From positions 1-31,723 of the forward strand of contig CAYJPL010000024.1 of the NCBI GenBank assembly GCA_964372125.1: DNA of 31,723 nt. The letters are read 5' to 3'. A program made the position numbers and the translations under genes. The notes under the pieces are model-generated. The model saw only the letters and a program-made list of their open reading frames with translations, was not told the DNA's origin and searched no databases. This document shows positions 31,671 to 31,723 of this stretch, piece after piece; position 1 is the first letter of the stretch, and each line of letters begins with the position of its first letter. The DNA comes from Tannockella sp964372125. GTDB lineage: Bacteria > Bacillota_I > Bacilli_A > Erysipelotrichales > Coprobacillaceae.

Positions 31671-31723
31671 GACCCGCTAGCTCAGTTGGTAGAGCATCTG
31701 ACTTTTAATCAGAGGGTCAGGCG
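31671..31723 (+). tRNA. tRNA-Lys (anticodon TTT), partial
   Basis: The 5' two thirds of a tRNA: acceptor arm GACCCGC, D-arm, and the anticodon loop CTTTTAA on TCTGA/TCAGA. The T-arm and 3' end lie beyond the window. The cluster probably continues. Confidence 0.92.

Overview
The window looks like the chromosome of an AT-rich, anaerobic member of the Bacillota, most like the Erysipelotrichia or neighbouring low-GC anaerobes. The evidence is the class III (oxygen-sensitive) ribonucleotide reductase NrdD/NrdG, a V/A-type ATPase instead of an F-type one, an iron-sulfur class I fumarase, PTS sugar uptake, several MurR/RpiR-type regulators, and Bacillota-style ribosome binding sites and rho-independent terminators. 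This placement is inferred from gene content; no 16S sequence is present. Apart from the first few codons, one peptidase gene and the far right end, nearly every gene is on the minus strand and is read from right to left.

Layout, left to right. (1) 1-105: acidic tail of a plus-strand gene, possibly rpoE (RNA polymerase delta), and a terminator. (2) 126-1915: an MGMT-family gene and two paralogous RpiR regulators in one operon. (3) 2030-3490: a LysM-G5-M23 cell-wall peptidase with its own strong promoter. (4) 3637-7537: an alpha-glucoside (maltose-type) PTS operon, EIICB - small membrane protein - GH4 6-phospho-alpha-glucosidase - EIIA, behind a promoter with an overlapping cre-like site. (5) 7725-9821: an AEC-family permease, type I dehydroquinase AroD and a reading frame interrupted by one stop codon. 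(6) 9927-18370: a nine-gene V-type ATPase operon in the order ntpF-C-I-K-G-E-A-B-D. (7) 18566-20311: a divergent Xaa-Pro aminopeptidase. (8) 20343-23868: nrdD-nrdG and a NERD-domain membrane protein. (9) 24072-29248: an RpiR regulator, two-subunit fumarase, M15 D,D-carboxypeptidase and a B12-binding-type radical SAM protein in one long co-directional run. (10) 29333-29750: a 173-bp tandem duplication, each copy ending in a terminator hairpin, interrupted by a 100-N assembly gap. (11) 29750-31273: an M19 dipeptidase and a small gene, divergent from another small gene across a perfect 29-bp palindrome. (12) 31291-31723: a tRNA operon (Asn, Glu, Val, Thr, Lys; the last is cut by the window end).

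How the parts fit: the PTS operon imports and phosphorylates an alpha-glucoside and GlvA hydrolyses the 6-phosphate product. The tandem RpiR pair nearby resembles the GlvR type and may be its regulator. The ATPase would use or build the ion gradient of a fermenting cell. Fumarase, AroD and the reductase are core anaerobic metabolism. The two wall peptidases and two peptide-degrading enzymes are housekeeping. I see no CRISPR array, transposase, phage gene or defence island. The least explained elements are the tandem terminator-bearing repeat at the gap, the symmetric divergent promoter at 30989-31017, the extra membrane protein in the PTS operon, the interrupted gene after aroD and the inverted repeat ahead of nrdD.
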